A model generated the notes under the pieces. It ran no database searches, had not been told where the DNA came from, and saw nothing but the letters and a program-made list of their open reading frames with translations. DNA of 34,122 nt, from contig DQSN01000170.1 in assembly GCA_015663245.1 (NCBI GenBank), positions 1-34,122 on the forward strand, read 5' to 3'. Made by a program: the position numbers and the translations under genes. This stretch comes from Leucothrix mucor (GTDB taxonomy: Bacteria; Pseudomonadota; Gammaproteobacteria; Thiotrichales; Thiotrichaceae). Of this stretch, positions 32,828 through 34,122 are shown piece by piece (position 1 is the stretch's first letter; every line of letters starts with the position of its first letter).

Positions 32828-34122
32828 ATGCAAAATAACAGCAACCAAAATCCCGAGCAAATAGCCCGCGACCACATCGACACTCAGCTAGTCAATGCGG
32901 GTTGGTTGGTACAGGCTAAAAACAAAATAGACCTACACGCAGGCAAAGGTGTCGCCATACGTGAATATCAAACTGATATTGGGCCTGCCGATTACGTGTT
33001 ATTTGTTGATCAAAAACCCGTAGGGATTATCGAAGCCAAACGCGAAGAAGAAGGACAACACCTTACACAAGTAGAAGAACAAAGTGCAGGCTATGCCAAC
33101 AGCAAACTAAAATACCTGAATAACGACCCGCTCCCCTTTGTGTATGAAAGCACAGGCGTATTAACCCGTTTTACCGATTATCGTGACCCAAAACCACGCT
33201 CACGCCTCCTCTTTCACTTTCATCAACCAGACACCTTATCCGATTGGCTCAAGCAAGCCGAAACCTTACGCACTCGCTTACAAAATTTTCCTGCACTGGA
33301 TGAAGACGGTCTACGCCCTGCACAAATCAAGGCAATTAATAACCTTGAGCAATCCTTTAGCGATAATCGCCCCAAGTCACTCATTCAAATGGCAACAGGG
33401 GCAGGCAAAACCTTTACTGCTTGTACTTTTGTTTATCGTTTATTAAAACATGCCGATGCTAAACGTATTCTATTTTTGGTCGATACCAGAAACTTAGGCG
33501 AACAAGCTGAGCAGGAGTTTTTAAAATTCCAGCCCCGTGATGATAATCGTAAGTTCACCGAGCTATACAATGTGCAACGGCTTAGCTCCAGTTTTATCGC
33601 CTCCGATAGCCAAGTCTGTATCTCCACCATTCAACGTATGTATTCCATCCTCAGAGGTGAAGAGCTAGAGCAAACAGCCGAAACCGAAAACCCCAATGAA
33701 TCCAGTATTCAATGGCAGAAAAAAGAACCATTACCTGTTGAATACTCCGCACAGAACCCGATTGAGCAATTTGATTTTATTATTATTGACGAATGTCACC
33801 GCTCCATTTACAACCTGTGGCGGCAAGTGCTGGATTATTACGATGCCTTTTTAATTGGCTTAACCGCCACGCCTGATAAACGCACCTTTGGTTTTTTCAA
33901 TGAAAATGTGGTGAGCGAATACACCTATGAAGAGTCAGTCGCCGATGGCGTGAATGTACCTTATGATGTGTTTACCATTGAAACCGAAATCAGCAAGCAA
34001 GGGGCAGAAATTGCCAAACAATCCATAGAAAAACGTGAAAAACTCTCCCGTAAAACACGTTGGGATCGACTAGATGATGACTATCATTACACCGCCAACA
34101 AGCTTGATAAAGAAGTCGTCAA
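32828..34122 (+). CDS. hsdR: Type I restriction enzyme R subunit (HsdR), partial
   Basis: The first 431 residues of a type I restriction endonuclease subunit; the frame runs off the window. It has the N-terminal nuclease domain with Asp55 (GPADYVLFVD) and the Glu69-x-Lys71 of IIEAKRE, then the translocase: Walker A ATGAGKT (189-195), DECH box (321-324), LTATP (345-349). It resembles the EcoEI-type R subunits. HsdR cleaves unmodified DNA after ATP-driven translocation, with HsdM and HsdS; these are not in the window and may lie beyond its end. No ribosome binding site is evident before the ATG at 32828. Codon use is richer in C-ending codons (CCC, GCC, CGC, ACC) than neighbours, a sign of horizontal transfer. 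Confidence 0.9.
   Translation, partial: MQNNSNQNPEQIARDHIDTQLVNAGWLVQAKNKIDLHAGKGVAIREYQTDIGPADYVLFVDQKPVGIIEAKREEEGQHLTQVEEQSAGYANSKLKYLNNDPLPFVYESTGVLTRFTDYRDPKPRSRLLFHFHQPDTLSDWLKQAETLRTRLQNFPALDEDGLRPAQIKAINNLEQSFSDNRPKSLIQMATGAGKTFTACTFVYRLLKHADAKRILFLVDTRNLGEQAEQEFLKFQPRDDNRKFTELYNVQRLSSSFIASDSQVCISTIQRMYSILRGEELEQTAETENPNESSIQWQKKEPLPVEYSAQNPIEQFDFIIIDECHRSIYNLWRQVLDYYDAFLIGLTATPDKRTFGFFNENVVSEYTYEESVADGVNVPYDVFTIETEISKQGAEIAKQSIEKREKLSRKTRWDRLDDDYHYTANKLDKEVV

Overview
The window is a low-GC (roughly 40%) stretch of a gammaproteobacterial chromosome. This placement rests on gene families typical of that class: DarP, EfpL (YeiP), YaeQ, CreD, YoaA next to TsaB, PBP1b with a UB2H-like region, a proteobacterial DapC, Kbp and YidB. 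No rRNA, tRNA or CRISPR array was seen. The organism cannot be named. An FNR-type site in front of c-type cytochromes suggests a respiratory bacterium that meets low oxygen.

Layout. 0.2-3.1 kb: tgt, an orphan ClpP-like serine protease and a CREST-family (ceramidase-like) membrane protein. 3.1-6.8 kb, minus strand: a tight creD - histidine phosphatase - GT51-like - metallo-hydrolase operon; its GT51-like protein has lost both catalytic glutamates. 6.9-14 kb, minus strand: mrcB (PBP1b), a TPR lipoprotein resembling its activator LpoP, then yoaA-tsaB-truD joined by ATGA overlaps. 14.4-15.5 kb: darP-efpL, overlapping by one base.

15.5-20.4 kb is the most unusual part. A perfect FNR/Anr box and a long leader stem-loop precede a penta-heme cytochrome, a di-heme cytochrome with a repeat-encoded acidic tail, and a membrane-anchored protein that is 20% methionine with Met at nearly every coiled-coil core position. 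A non-coding element with 24-bp terminal inverted repeats (MITE-like) follows, then a coupled pair: a HAD-like phosphatase and a minimal protein-kinase-like protein.

20.6-24.6 kb, minus strand: htpX with a heat-shock-type promoter, an Acetyltransf_6 protein, and parB/parA without their usual neighbours. 25.2-32.6 kb, plus strand: aspS, kbp and a YidB-like gene, each followed by a clear intrinsic terminator, then DUF3592, yaeQ, an RluA-type pseudouridine synthase, dapC and a two-HKD phospholipase D-like lipoprotein. From 32.6 kb a REP-like hairpin marks entry into a different segment that opens a type I restriction hsdR gene running off the end.

Most genes are conserved housekeeping functions in tRNA modification, peptidoglycan synthesis, chromosome partition and translation. 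The best candidates for undescribed biology are the cytochrome/Met-zipper operon, the HAD/kinase-like pair and the inactive GT51-like gene in the creD operon.
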